This document shows, in pieces, positions 1 to 10,582 of a stretch of 64,000 bases of DNA. Positions within the stretch are counted from its first letter, which is position 1, and each line of letters opens with the position of its first letter. This DNA is from Blakeslea trispora (taxonomy: Eukaryota; Mucoromycota; Mucoromycetes; Mucorales; Choanephoraceae), in NCBI GenBank assembly GCA_025331445.1, contig JAIWNE010000009.1:496001-560000 (forward strand), in the 5' to 3' direction. The notes below the pieces were generated by a model. The model saw only the letters and a list, made by a program, of their open reading frames with translations, did not search any database and was not told where the DNA came from. Made by a program: the position numbers and the translations under genes.

Positions 1-355
1 CTGTGTCGAGTTCGTCCATTGAGACCTCAGGGAAACCATTGCGATGCATCTCTTCCAATAGACCTTCTTCATCAATATCTTCCTCATCTTCTTCCTCATC
101 AGAGAGAGTCCATTCACTTTTTTTGCCTGTAGATGTGTCAATGCCCTTTCTCCAAAACATAGTTAAGGATTGATGATGTTCGTTATAATCTGATCTCCAG
201 ACTGGCAAACAGGCAAGGTGAATACGCTTCTCAAGATTGAGCTCGGGAATCACAATGTCAAAATATTGATCGAAAACGGCTACTACAGTGGCTTCACGGA
301 AAATCACCGAACTACCTGTATTATTATTAGATTCTGACTCAGGTAAATTCATTGT

Positions 356-407
<52 letters not shown>

Positions 408-3400
408 GCTAGTTCATGCATGTGTATAGACAAAAACATTGTACTACTTTGTGATTGAGCATAGATAGCTGCTTCCTTCTTGATATTACAATGCTGAGCC
501 AATTTTTGTACTGTTTCTTTTTCAAGTGAGAAAGCTCGTTCTATATGTTCAAAAACAAAACAAAAGTCAGTTTTGTTGTTCATTCCTTTTTTTTTATATA
601 ATCGCATTTTTTCTTTTTACCTCCAGGAGCAATAGCAGCTTCTAATTGACGATGGACAATCACATCAGCAAATCTTCTACTGGGTGCAGTGAAGTGAGTA
701 AAGAGAGGGACATTCAGAGAAAAGTGCGCATATCTAGAGATATCAACACTTCCAGTACAGAAATACTTGGGAGGTTGGAATGTCTTCAAGACAATGATGG
801 ATACAATTTTGCGAAGCTTGCTATCTTGTATAGATTCAATGGATGCCTCAAGAGTAGCTGCACTTCTGTTATCCAATGATACACCAAAGTGACGAGCAGC
901 ATAGGTAACCAAATCGTTCTAAGAAGTTAATGATGAATAAACCTGAGATATATGTATCTATAAGAGCAAGCGAATCACTTACAATCTTTCGTTCTGATGG
1001 AGGTCCATGACGACGCAACAGAGCTTGCTCGGGGAATTGACTTGAGATCTTTTGAGCAACACTTTTGTTGGCCAAAAACAAAAATTCCTTGACCATCATC
1101 TCAGCTGGTTTCTTGTATCGAAGTGAAACAGTAACTGGCTTCTGTTCATCCTTCTCAAACTCATACTCGAGAGTATCTCTCATTTGAGTGAACAAACCAT
1201 TAGCCTTTCTGTTTGCATGTATAACCTTGTATAGCTCATAAAGGGATGTGATGCTCTTTGAGACAGGATCTTCATCAGAAGAATGGTCCAATAACTTTTG
1301 CGCACTTTCATAGGTCAATTGTGCAGACGATCTTTATAAATTTATTATTCCCATAAAACAATTAATACAGTGCTTCCCGTGTATATATTTAGTTGGATAA
1401 GATCAAGCTTACCTTATGATTGTCTTTCCAAACCAAGTGTCTACAATGCTACCATTATCGTCCATCTTCCAGATGACAGAGAAAGTATATCTAAAGAATT
1501 AGGTTAGCATGGTTAGCTTCGCGAGCTAAAAGTAAGACGGTGTAAGTTTTTACCTTGATTCATCAGGAGACAAGTTAGTAACTTGCTCTGTCAGTGCTTC
1601 TGGAACCATAGGGACATGAGTATGAACAAGGTCTACGCGAACTGCTCTTGCACGAGCCTCCTTATCCAAAGAAGAATGCGATTTGATGAAATAACCAATG
1701 TCACAAACATGAACGCCTACTTCCCAAAGGCCATTTTCAGTTCTCTTAATAGACAATGCATCATCCAAAACTACACATGTAAAAAAAAAAGAGAGTGTGA
1801 AAAGTTGAATCATTTTTTTTTTCTCAGTTGCTAGTAAGCCAAGTCCTCTTCTTCCCCCTTCTCCCTGCTTAAGTTGTCATATCAAACTTACCATTAGAGC
1901 CTTTTGGATCAATAGTGAAAGTCACTGTATCTTCCCTCAAATCACGACGTGAGGGATCTGATTCTAGCTTGAAAGGCAAACTTGGTAGACAGCTCTGAAC
2001 TGCTTCTGAGAACTCACTATGAGTTACATTGTTATCAGCAAAGATAGCCTTTGTCTGGGTCGAGAGCTCATAAACAGAACCAAGTTCACACTCTAGAGTA
2101 CCGAAAGGATGAAGCGAGGTGATGGGCCATCGCTTGATAGAACCCTATAGTGTAAAAAAAAAAAGAGAAGTTTAGATGTAGCTGTCTCTCTCCAACTTTT
2201 TTTTGGGTCTCTCACATACCACAAAGAGACGAGTATTGTATGTTTCCCAATTATCAACAAAATCAATAGGTGCTTGTTCAATAGGAATAGCAATCAATGG
2301 TACACGCTTATCAGTTGACTTGAACCAAACAATTCTTGGTGCTTCTTTTTGAATAATAGCATCTTTGCCATGGATTGATCTTCTTGCTTCTTCAGCTGCC
2401 TTTTCTTCTTGAGCACGTTTATTGTTGGGACGAATCAAAGTAAGTTTACTATAGGAAAAATTCAATTGAATACACAATTTTTCAAACATTAGTCTATATA
2501 AAAACTTACCCAGAAAAGACTTGGTTTTGGGCTCTTTCCAAAATAGCTACGACCACACCACAATATTTTGGCTTTACAATATTGACATTATCATCTCCAC
2601 CAAAGATGATTTCATTTTCGTCTTCTTCATCAGGTAATCGTACCTTGGCTTGTCCACCATTACGAGCCAATTTGGCTTCTTCTTTTTCTTTCTTTTCACG
2701 AAGCACACCCGTCACATCCACCAATCTGACAGCAACAATATCACCTTCCAAAGCTCTGTTTCTATCACGAGATCCACATATATAGATATCTTCATCTAGA
2801 TCCTCACAATAGACATAGGCATCACTTCGATTACGCTTATTGACTCTCAACAAACCTCGACTCAGTTGGCGTGAACGAAACAAGGGCGGTAAAGCAGAGA
2901 AAGGAAGATGAGCAATAAATAGTGGGCGACGTTGATGAGGATTAGCATCGTCTCTGGCGAAATTAACTCGAGTTGGCGTGAAGGGCACAATCTGGAATGA
3001 GCCAAGTGTAGGACTTGAGAGGTTGCTGTTGGTGCCTACAGAATTGGCTGTACTTCTCCAATCAAAGTCTAGGTTGCGAGACAGACGGCGTTGATGACCA
3101 CCTGCGCTACTGTTGGAGAGACGTCTGTGCTCTATCAAGTCAGCCGTTTCTGCCTTGTTGCTTGAGGCTAGGTTCAATGGCTTGTTAAACATGATACGTC
3201 GACCTGGTATGGGTGTGGATGCTTCATGCTCGGTCAACGTATGTAAAGACGTTCTTCGAGACAATAGACTGGCAGAAGAAGAGCCACTCATGCCTTTGAC
3301 ATCAAAGGATTGAGATTCAGAGTAACGACGAGAGGTCAAGGTAGGAGGAGGGCCTGTATGGAAGGAGTTGCGTCGACTACCATTGTTATTATTGTAGTTA

Positions 3401-4249
3401 TTCTTCTGGCCCATCAGCTTAGCTTCTGCTTCAGCCACTGCATCATCACGAGAAAATGGATCGTGAAAAAAGATGGGATTATCAGCCAGTTGATCAGACG
3501 AACGACTTGAGCGACGATTCTCGAAAAAGAAGTCTACTTGATCGGAACTCATTTTGTTGCTGTTATTGTACGACAATCGCTTATTACTGGTAACCTGAGA
3601 GTAGTTACCTCCGCTTTGATTAGGAGCCAGGGCAGACAAGCTGTGTTGCCTACGTTGGTGAGGATGTTGATTATTATTGTTGTTGTTGATAGATACCATT
3701 GGACTTGTAGGTGTGTTGGAATGACCCGGATGAACAGGGTTTGAGATGATGGGTGGTAGATTCTTTAGGGTATTGATCATATCCTGAATCGAATCCAGGT
3801 CAACATCCTTCTTTCTCCTTTGAGCATCCTCTTCTTCAATTAAGGTTTGTAACGCAAAATTGTTTCGACGTCCGTTTGTATTAAAGACCAAATCGGAGGC
3901 ACTGGCTGAACGAGAGCGTTGATGACCACTATGGTTTTGTGGTTGATGAAAAGAGAGAGGTCTTGACCTTGATGGCTGAGGGTCTACAGAGCCACGTCTT
4001 CTGGCAGGAACAGGCGCACTATCTCTATTAGAGTATGAATGCTATAGTAGAAATTACATAAATTAATTTACTTATTCGTGCTAAAAAAAAAATCCTTGTA
4101 ATATAAAAGGCAAACTCTAACTAATTGCCCTTTTAAAATAAAGACAAAATAAACTATACCTTTTTCTCTACAAAAAGAGAATCAAAAAGACCTCGAGTGC
4201 TTTCAGGTGCAGTTTGATGTTCGAGTGTTTCAAATGTAGTGTTATTCAT
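1..4249 (-). CDS. SSD1: Ssd1-like RNB-fold RNA-binding protein (3' end beyond window)
   Basis: Nine exons can be traced: 4249-4160, 4041-2510, 2448-2220, 2144-1892, 1770-1554, 1490-1413, 1331-983, 918-621 and 540 to the window edge, all with GT-AG borders and continuous phase, giving about 1195 visible residues (yeast Ssd1 is about 1250). The N-terminal third is disordered and Asn/Ser-rich. Cold-shock-like and RNB segments follow, with strongly Ssd1-like stretches such as RVNKRNRSDAYV, DRNRALEGDIVAVRL and WPITSLHPFG. The RNB active-site motif reads IDPKGSNVLDDAL, so one of the four catalytic Asp positions is Val. Ssd1/Sts5 proteins are known as catalytically dead mRNA binders that control translation of cell-wall and polarity transcripts under NDR kinase Cbk1. 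HQRRLS and HQRSRS in the N-terminus fit the Cbk1/NDR consensus. A run of 17 Gln lies near the C-terminus. The first ATG after the T-rich leader is used. Function is inferred from the family. Confidence 0.93.
356..406 (-). repeat. CAA microsatellite encoding 17 glutamines in SSD1
   Basis: Seventeen uninterrupted CAA codons on the minus strand, in frame with SSD1 and flanked by codons for ELA and TMNLPES. Because no CAG interrupts the tract, length polymorphism by slippage is likely (inference). Confidence 0.95.
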
Positions 4250-4782
4250 GATTTTTTTTAAAAAAAAAGGAGGGATAGGGGTAGAGAGAGGAAAATGTCT
4301 TTTTTTTTTGTCTTGAAATTTGAACTATGTTAAGCACACATAGACAAGATAACGAAAAACAAAAAAAAAAGAAAGAAAAGGAAAGAAAAAAAAAAACGAG
4401 AAAAAGAGACAAAAAAGAAAGAAAAAAAGGGGCAAGAGCATCTTTTATGGAATTGTTTCTGTAACCAAACATTCGGAACATGAACCAGGAATATAAGCTC
4501 AGAAAGCCAAAGTTCATACTGCTGTGTGCGTGTAAGTCAAAGTTTAATGACTGCGATTATTAAGCTTATTGTTATCCTCCAACTTGTCTGTCTACTTTTG
4601 CAAAAAAAAAAAAAAAAGAGAAAGGTTGCACACCAATTTGACATTTAAGCTTGTGTATATTTCTTTGTCTGTGTAATTTCCAAAAAGAAAAAGAAGGGCA
4701 AGGTTTTTTTTGTATATAGAATTTTTTTTTACATATTTTTTTGTTTCTTTTTTTTCCTCTTCACTATCTTTCAAATTTCCAA
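4250..4782. promoter_or_regulatory. Divergent intergenic region between SSD1 and the CCCH gene
   Basis: This stretch separates two divergently transcribed start codons and must contain both promoters. It is dominated by purine-rich runs on the SSD1 side and poly-T tracts immediately upstream of the plus-strand ATG. No clear TATA box or factor site could be called. Confidence 0.5.
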
Positions 4783-5373
4783 ATGTATACAACGCCTAAG
4801 CGTTTTCCTGCTCCTTGTAGATTTTATTCACAAGGAAACTGTAGAGCAGGTCAAGACTGTCAGTTTGCACATATCTTACCTTTCAACAGCACTAAAAGTA
4901 TCGAAGATCAACCTGTTCAAGATCTAAACTCGATCCAAAAGGCCATTCGTAATCTCGAACTTGATCAACTTGGAAAGAAATACGCCAGTTTCTTTCAAAA
5001 GACAATGCAAGTAGATAATGGCTGTCACCCTTCGTCCATGACTTACACACACACTCTCTCTCTATGTTAGACATAAGGACTCGAGCACACTCATTGATCT
5101 CTTACTATCCCTGGAGGCTAAAGATGATTTACAGGTGCAGCTGATTATCCCCTATAACTATCCAGATGTTCAATGCACACTTCAGATTCAAAACAAAGAT
5201 TTAACACCACAATCAAAAAGGTTTGTCTTTCCACTTGTCCAAGGTCTTAATTAAATCCATCTTTCTATAGTGATATTCAAGCAGCTTTCGAAGATCATGA
5301 ATGGCATCAAATGAGACATAAAACACTGGTGCAACAACTCGATTGGCTATCTACTCATTTCAATTCACTTTAA
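4783..5373 (+). CDS. Small CCCH zinc-finger protein
   Basis: The N-terminus carries one CCCH finger, C-x7-C-x5-C-x3-H (CRFYSQGNCRAGQDCQFAH), about 10 residues from the start, a typical single-stranded RNA-binding module. The remainder (IIPYNYPDV and following) resembles an RWD/ubiquitin-conjugating-like fold only loosely. Preferred exons are 4783-5010, 5078-5220 and 5271-5373, giving 157 aa. The first intron is ambiguous: the alternative 5034-5070 (37 nt) also keeps frame. The second intron (GTTTGT...CTATAG) is clear. It is convergent with the uS3m gene, with only 58 bp between stop codons. RNA binding is inferred from the finger; no specific orthologue is recognised. Confidence 0.75.
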
Positions 5374-5431
5374 AGCAGCTGTTTTTATTATTATTATCTG
5401 TATATTTTTTTTCTTTCTATCCTTGATTTTC

Positions 5432-6208
5432 TTAAAGCTTTGAAGCAGATTCAATAGCTTTTTTACCCATCTTGCTTCCTAAAGCATTCACACCAAATAA
5501 AGCAGAAGCAATCCAAACCTTGACAGTAATGCTACCATTCTTGTTGGCAAATGTGTGACGGCCAACATCAACCAAAGATTTATGGCTTGTGAATTGGAAG
5601 GTACCAAGTGATTTACGCATCACTTGTGTTCTTGAAGCACCCTTTCTACGACCCAAACGACCTGATACTTGATACTTGATACCTTGAATGGCTGAAGTCA
5701 ATTGGCCATTGGCTGTTTGAGGTAACAGACTGTTCCATTGTACGCCAAAGGGCATGTTGTGAGGAAGAGGGGGCTTCACTAAAGGAACACCCTTCATGAA
5801 TCGACGTGTCAGTTGAGACCAACCGATACGTTCTGAGTTGATAGTCAAGTATTGAGCCAGGATCTCGGCGTTCATGTATGGGTAATGGACTCGGGTCAGA
5901 CGCATGTCAACATATTTGCCGGGATAGAGAGAACTGATCAACTTTTCTAAGGGTTCCAGCTTGAATTCTGCAAGGTTGCTAAAGTTAGGATCAGCGTAAT
6001 AAAAGAGTTGGATAGTGACTTTGGAAGGTGTGTGGCGGAAAGCAGGGGTAGAAGTCAAGTGATTTTGAAAAAAGTGCTTCAAGGCAGCTTTAGAGGCACC
6101 ATCCTTTTCCCAAAGCATGTTGTTGCGGGCATTGCGAGAGAAACAATAGATGGAAGTATTCCAATCTTGTTTACCCTTCAAGCTGAGTGCCTTGATACTT
6201 TTTGACAT
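5432..6208 (-). CDS. Mitochondrial small-subunit ribosomal protein uS3m, nuclear-encoded
   Basis: Single exon, 258 aa. The C-terminal half contains the S3 signature: GIKYQVSGRLG matches the bacterial S3 motif GIKVEVSGRLG, and GSITVKVWIA matches the final S3 strand. The middle (RLTRVHYPYMNAEILAQYL) resembles the conserved segment of fungal mtDNA-encoded Rps3. The first 30 residues are basic and hydroxylated with no acids until residue 15, compatible with a mitochondrial presequence. The reading frame stays open upstream to 6412, but that part is poly-T-derived and overlaps LSM7, so the Met at 6208 is chosen. uS3m sits at the head of the mitoribosomal small subunit. In most fungi rps3/VAR1 is in the mitochondrial genome, so a nuclear copy with standard codons implies gene transfer (inference). 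Confidence 0.85.
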   Translation of the reverse strand: MSKSIKALSLKGKQDWNTSIYCFSRNARNNMLWEKDGASKAALKHFFQNHLTSTPAFRHTPSKVTIQLFYYADPNFSNLAEFKLEPLEKLISSLYPGKYVDMRLTRVHYPYMNAEILAQYLTINSERIGWSQLTRRFMKGVPLVKPPLPHNMPFGVQWNSLLPQTANGQLTSAIQGIKYQVSGRLGRRKGASRTQVMRKSLGTFQFTSHKSLVDVGRHTFANKNGSITVKVWIASALFGVNALGSKMGKKAIESASKL

Positions 6209-6341
6209 CTCTCTAGATAAAAATAATTTAAGAAAAAAAAAAAAAACGAAAAAAAACAACAATTTAAACAAAGCGGGGGAAATTTGTAGGAAAAAAAAAA
6301 TCTCATAGATTTTGGTAATTTTTTTTTTTTTACAGTGCGTT

Positions 6342-6909
6342 TTATTGTGCAAAAGGATTCTCAATCTCTTCCATGCCATCAAAAGGTGAAATGAGAATGA
6401 TGGCAGTTCCACGAAGTACAGACAGACCTAATTGTCTTGACTTTTCTGTAACATAACCTGTTTCTAAATCTATCAAGGCGTTAGTTTTTCTTGTTCTTTT
6501 GGTCTTGTTATTGAATCAACCTTTTTGATATTCAATTGTGTTATCCAACACCAAGTTCAATAAGGGATCGTAACCCATCAATGTACCAACCACTATACAG
6601 CTTACGTTAGAATCCCCCCTCCCTTTCCTCAAATGAAATGTGACTTTTCTTTTATACCTTCTCGGCCACCGTTGAATCGAACACGAATCTTCTTTTCCAT
6701 GTATTTACTCAAATCCAAAATAGATTCCTTCTTTGGCTTGTCTTGCTGGTTGTTATGATAACCTCCACGACCTCCACGACCTCCTCCACGACCTCCACGG
6801 CCTCCTCTATCTCCACCTCTGTTGTTATAGTGTCCACGGCCCTATTTGGTTTATTAGTTTGCCTCTTTTTTTTTTAGTCGCGTAAGACCTTGCTTACTCT
6901 ATCTGACAT
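6342..6909 (-). CDS. LSM7: U6 snRNA-associated Sm-like protein LSm7
   Basis: Four exons (6909-6898, 6841-6658, 6592-6521, 6463-6342) encode 129 aa. The Sm fold is nearly canonical: ILDLSKYMEKKIRVRF, then GREVVGTLMGYDPLLNLVL (Sm1), then GLSVLRGTAIILISP (Sm2), ending in DGMEEIENPFAQ, typical of LSm7. LSm7 is part of the LSm1-7 ring (cytoplasmic mRNA decapping) and the LSm2-8 ring (nuclear U6 snRNA). The first coding exon is only four codons (MSDR). Exon 2 opens with an RGG-rich extension of about 30 residues not found in yeast or human LSm7. The gene is tandem with uS3m, 133 bp upstream of its start. Confidence 0.95.
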
Positions 6910-7068
6910 GCTAAAAAAAGAGAGATGTAGAAGAAGAAAAAAAAAATAGAAAATAAAATTAAAACTGGCACTAAAATAATAGCAAGGCAAGATTTTTTTT
7001 TTCTTTATTATCATTGATATATTACAAAGAAGGACTATTTTAGAGAAACACTTGATAAACAAGAGGCT

Positions 7069-8646
7069 TCAAAGAATAATGCAGCCCGGAGATGATTGAC
7101 TGAATGAACCGGATACTATCGGAACATCTTGACGTCTCTGCCTTCTTCTAGCCGCTGTATTGTTTCGATAAGAGTGAGGGGAATCAAGTACGCCATGAAG
7201 ACGAGGTATTGTGTCCATCAATGGAGCTATATTTTCTTCATCTACTGTTACTGTCGATTCTTCTCCTTCTTCATCACCCGAATTCAAAAAAGAATAAAAG
7301 CTTTTGATATTCAATAAACACCCTGCTTTTACAAGTGCTTCTCGGATGCCTTCTTCAGTGATACTTGAGCAATCCAGTACCTCTATCGTAAGCTGTTGTC
7401 TCTCGAGTATCTTTGAAGGCTGATTTACTAGATAATCAGCAATTGCCAAAAGGGTACGGTCTGTGATGGTACAGTTATCAAGCTCAAGATGGCAAAGGTG
7501 CTTGGAATGACTTTGAGTGACCAGTTGAATCACATCCTCATCTGATATTTGCGTACAGTTAGATAAACAGAGATGCTCGAGCTGTGTTTGATGATTTGCA
7601 ATAGAGACCAAGGTAGCACCTGTGATCTGCTGAATGTCTTCTAGATCAAGATAGACAAGTTGTAGACGAAGACAGAGAAAGGCAAAACCATGATCTGTTA
7701 ACCGAATACAGCCCGAGAGTTCAAGGTGTGTAAGCTGTTTGGCATGAAGACTGATCATTCGAACTGATGTATCCGTCAACCGAGAGCAGCTGGAGAGTGT
7801 TAGATGAGTCAGTTGTAAAGCTGGGTTACCCTCAAAAAAGTCAGAGAGACAAGCATCTGTCAGACTAGTACAGGCTGCTAAATTCAAATAGACCAAGTTG
7901 GGCAGCAGACGTCCTAATGAGTGCATGGTATTATCCAGTTGAGGACAGCCATTGAGCTTGAGATGAGTTAGATGAGAACAGGATTGAACTAGATTCAAGA
8001 CACCTGCTCCAGTCAAGTTTCGACACCAGCTTAGATTTAGTCTCTCAAGTGAATGGAATTGAAATGTAGAATGTGATAAGGTAGATGATTTGATGGTATC
8101 TAAACCAGAGACATCAAGCACTTTCAAGTACATGGCGCGTTGAAGGAAATGATTGATGCTGGCTGTTGAAAGGCCACGGCAATCCTTGATGATCAACACT
8201 TCAATATACGGGCATTCAGTCGATAACGTTCTTAGTGCATGTCCTGTCAACTGAATACAGCCTCTAAGAACCCAAAAAAAAAGATAAGGTGGATCATAGC
8301 AAAAAAAAAAGGGAAGCAACCTCTTTATGTTCACTCACATGATAGATTTCTTATTTACCTAAAGTTGGCTGTCCTCAAGAAATGTCCTGAAGATTTTATT
8401 AGCTTCAAAATAAGCTCAATGGGTATCGATTTGTAGAATGGACTGACATCAATTGTTGTCCATAAAGAACCATCAAAGACTAACCGACTCCATTCTCGAC
8501 ATACCTTTTTTTTATGAGTTTAATGCAGTTAATTAAGCAACACTATCACACATTACCAAAGCTGATTTCAATAGATCTTTTACTGGTAATTGACTGAATA
8601 TTTTGATTAAAAGTTCTTCTGGTAGTTGCATGAATGAATAGCTCAT
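7069..8646 (-). CDS. F-box/leucine-rich-repeat protein with C-terminal CaaX box (FBXL2/FBXL20 type)
   Basis: Three exons (8646-8557, 8504-8359, 8263-7069) give 476 aa. Residues about 6-50 form an F-box (LPEELLIKIFSQLPVKDLLKS ... VCREWSRLV), which docks on Skp1 in SCF ubiquitin ligases. Residues about 85-400 are at least ten cysteine-containing LRRs with the repeating pattern L-x-L-x-x-C-x-x-(I/L)-(S/T)-D. The last four residues are CIIL, a CaaX box whose terminal Leu predicts geranylgeranylation. FBXL2 (CVIL) and FBXL20 have the same layout, so a membrane-anchored substrate receptor is likely. An acidic linker (GDEEGEEST) separates LRRs from the tail. The substrate cannot be read from sequence; AMN1-like cell-cycle roles are an alternative. 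Confidence 0.9.
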
Positions 8647-8732
8647 TTCTTCAAATTAAAAAAGAAGAAAACAGGGTATCGTTTTTTTGTTGTTGAAGAA
8701 AAAAAAAAAGGAGAAAAAAAGAAAGAATTGCA

Positions 8733-9041
8733 TTAAAATAAATGAATCAGTTCACGTAGTCTTTTTTTAATACCGAAACTATTCCAATAAAGTAATAATT
8801 TTTCTTTTCTCTTATCTACACCATTTCCGGAAATAGGTGGCACACTTTCAATACCCTTTGTCACTTCTAAGAACCACTTCAACTTCAAATAAACATCACT
8901 AAGCGTGGTCTTTATAGCCAACGCAAAGAACCCAGAAATATAACAGTGTGTTATTGATTCAATCGTGCCGGTCATTCCTCTATGCGAAATAGCCGAGCTT
9001 TGTTGAACTACTTTTTTTAGGGAACCGTATAAAAGAAACAA
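8733..9041 (-). other. Orphan open reading frame, possible relic
   Basis: A 102-codon frame with no ATG at its start (begins TTG) and a TAG just upstream, which could be a splice acceptor. The peptide (for example LKLKWFLEVTKGIESVPPISG) has ordinary amino-acid composition rather than poly-Lys/Phe translated from AT-rich DNA, so it may be the last exon of a decayed gene. No family recognised and no upstream exon found. Confidence 0.25.
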
Positions 9042-9838
9042 GCTCGTCTTTGCCTAAAGCACCTATGAAGAAGATGGATAGAGAGAAGGCTGAGACACTC
9101 ATAATCCATCATCCCTTCTTGAGTTCCAATGTTGTAGGACACGAGCTAATACAAACAGGTACTAAAGTCTTTAGAAAAGAACAGCAATCCACTTTCTTTT
9201 TGCAACCTTGACTCAACAGCATGTTAATTGAACCCATAATCATTGTGCTGGTAGTCATTTGGTTTGATGAATAATACATCTAAATAATAGTCGAGGAATT
9301 TCATGTTTGACTTTTTGAATCCTCAAGCAGAAAGAGAGAGGTCATGCCTTTGCTTCTCATTGCTTGGAAGGCAAGGCACATAGCCAAGTGGTTTGAATAT
9401 TGGCCTATACAGAGCTCAGACTTAAATTCTCATAGAGAGCACCTGTGGTATAGCGGCTCTTAAGTTGAAGGAATTATTACTCAATTGAATGAGCTTTTCT
9501 TGTAAGCATGGAACGAAGATCATTGCTGATCTTTTCAGATGTTCTTGTTGATACCAAAGGTATGCCTTATCAGATATTCAATGAACAAATTTCATGTATA
9601 ATCCCAAGAAATAAGACATGTTGAGGATCCTTTTAGAAAGAAAGGCTTGATAAGCTCAGGTAGCAGATAGGGTTGAATAAGATTACTATTAATACATGTA
9701 GCGTTTCTTGTTTGAAGAGATGTACTCTGTTTTAAAATCAAACCAGCAGAATAAAAGCGATTTTTTTATCTTTGATTAGGTACGTGATAGGTGTAAGCGA
9801 ATACAGAGGAACACTACTTCCTTTCTCTTTATTTTGAT
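9042..9838. other. Gene-free stretch between FBXL relic and DAP1
   Basis: About 800 bp without a supportable gene. A segment at 9395-9470 contains tRNA-like words (TAGCCAAGTGGTT) but no anticodon or T arm could be folded. Confidence 0.5.
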
Positions 9839-10582
9839 TTATGGATTCTCAACTAGTTTACCTACTAGGATATATTTTGTAGCAAAATGTTGCTGTTTTT
9901 TATATATATATAAAGTGTTAACAGATCTATACACATACACATATTGATGCGTTGAAGCTTACCTCCCATTCTCTCAATGATTCCCATTCTTCTGCAGTAA
10001 GATCTTCCAGTCTATCAATAGGTCCCTTAGGGTCTACTAACATATCTTCATCAAATGAATTTTTGGCTAATCCACGAGAAGCATCATGTCCAGCAAAATT
10101 GGCATAAGGTCCCTCTATTTGAAAGTAAGCTTTCCCCTCCATATGTACTCTATTATCATCGTTACTTACCAGGGCCATAAAAGTTTCTTCCTCTAGTAAC
10201 ATCATAAACTGAACCATTGATGCCCATTAAAATAGGCTTTTTGTTATCATGACCATCAAAAGGTAATAAATCAAAGGGAGTGTAGTTTTTGAAGACCATG
10301 ACTTCAGGATGTTTAGCTGACTCAACAACTGGCTTATTGGGTGTGGTATAAGAGCGAACAATGTAGGCAAGAACCTATTCACACGATATTATCATTAGTT
10401 CTCGAAAATAACAATCATAATAGAGCACTTCTTTACAGCAAGTAATGCCCAGTTTACAGGGTTTTCTAAATAAATAAAAAAACGTTTGAATATGTTCTTG
10501 TTCTTTACAAGGTTTGATTTGTACCTTTTAACTGCTTCATTAGAAAGTTGACAGTAGTTATCATGTTATGTTGTGTGGTCAT
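9839..10582 (-). CDS. DAP1: Membrane-anchored cytochrome b5-like haem protein (Dap1/PGRMC family)
   Basis: Five short exons assemble in frame: 10582 to the donor after LMKQLK, a second encoding NPVNWALLA, a third from VLAYIV to 10170, then 10114-9963 and 9892-9839. A hydrophobic segment (WALLAVLAYIV) near residue 25 is the N-terminal membrane anchor. The cytochrome b5-like MAPR domain follows: GINGSVYDVTRGRNFYGPEG, then PYANFAGHDASRGLAKNSF, ending in KYILVGKLVENP. The Tyr of GPYANF corresponds to the haem-ligand Tyr of PGRMC1. Dap1/PGRMC proteins bind haem in the ER and support Erg11/CYP51 in sterol synthesis. Adding the last exon turns the truncated WE ending into the family ending WEQHF-x-KY. 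Confidence 0.93.

Noticed and set aside
6209..6412. In-frame upstream extension of uS3m
   Set aside because: It overlaps the 3' coding end of LSM7 and is mostly poly-Phe/Lys from homopolymers; a presequence-like start exists at 6208.
9395..9480. tRNA-like words (TAGCCAAGTGGTT, TGGTATAGCGG)
   Set aside because: No acceptor stem, anticodon arm or T arm with the GTTCRAATC loop could be paired around them.
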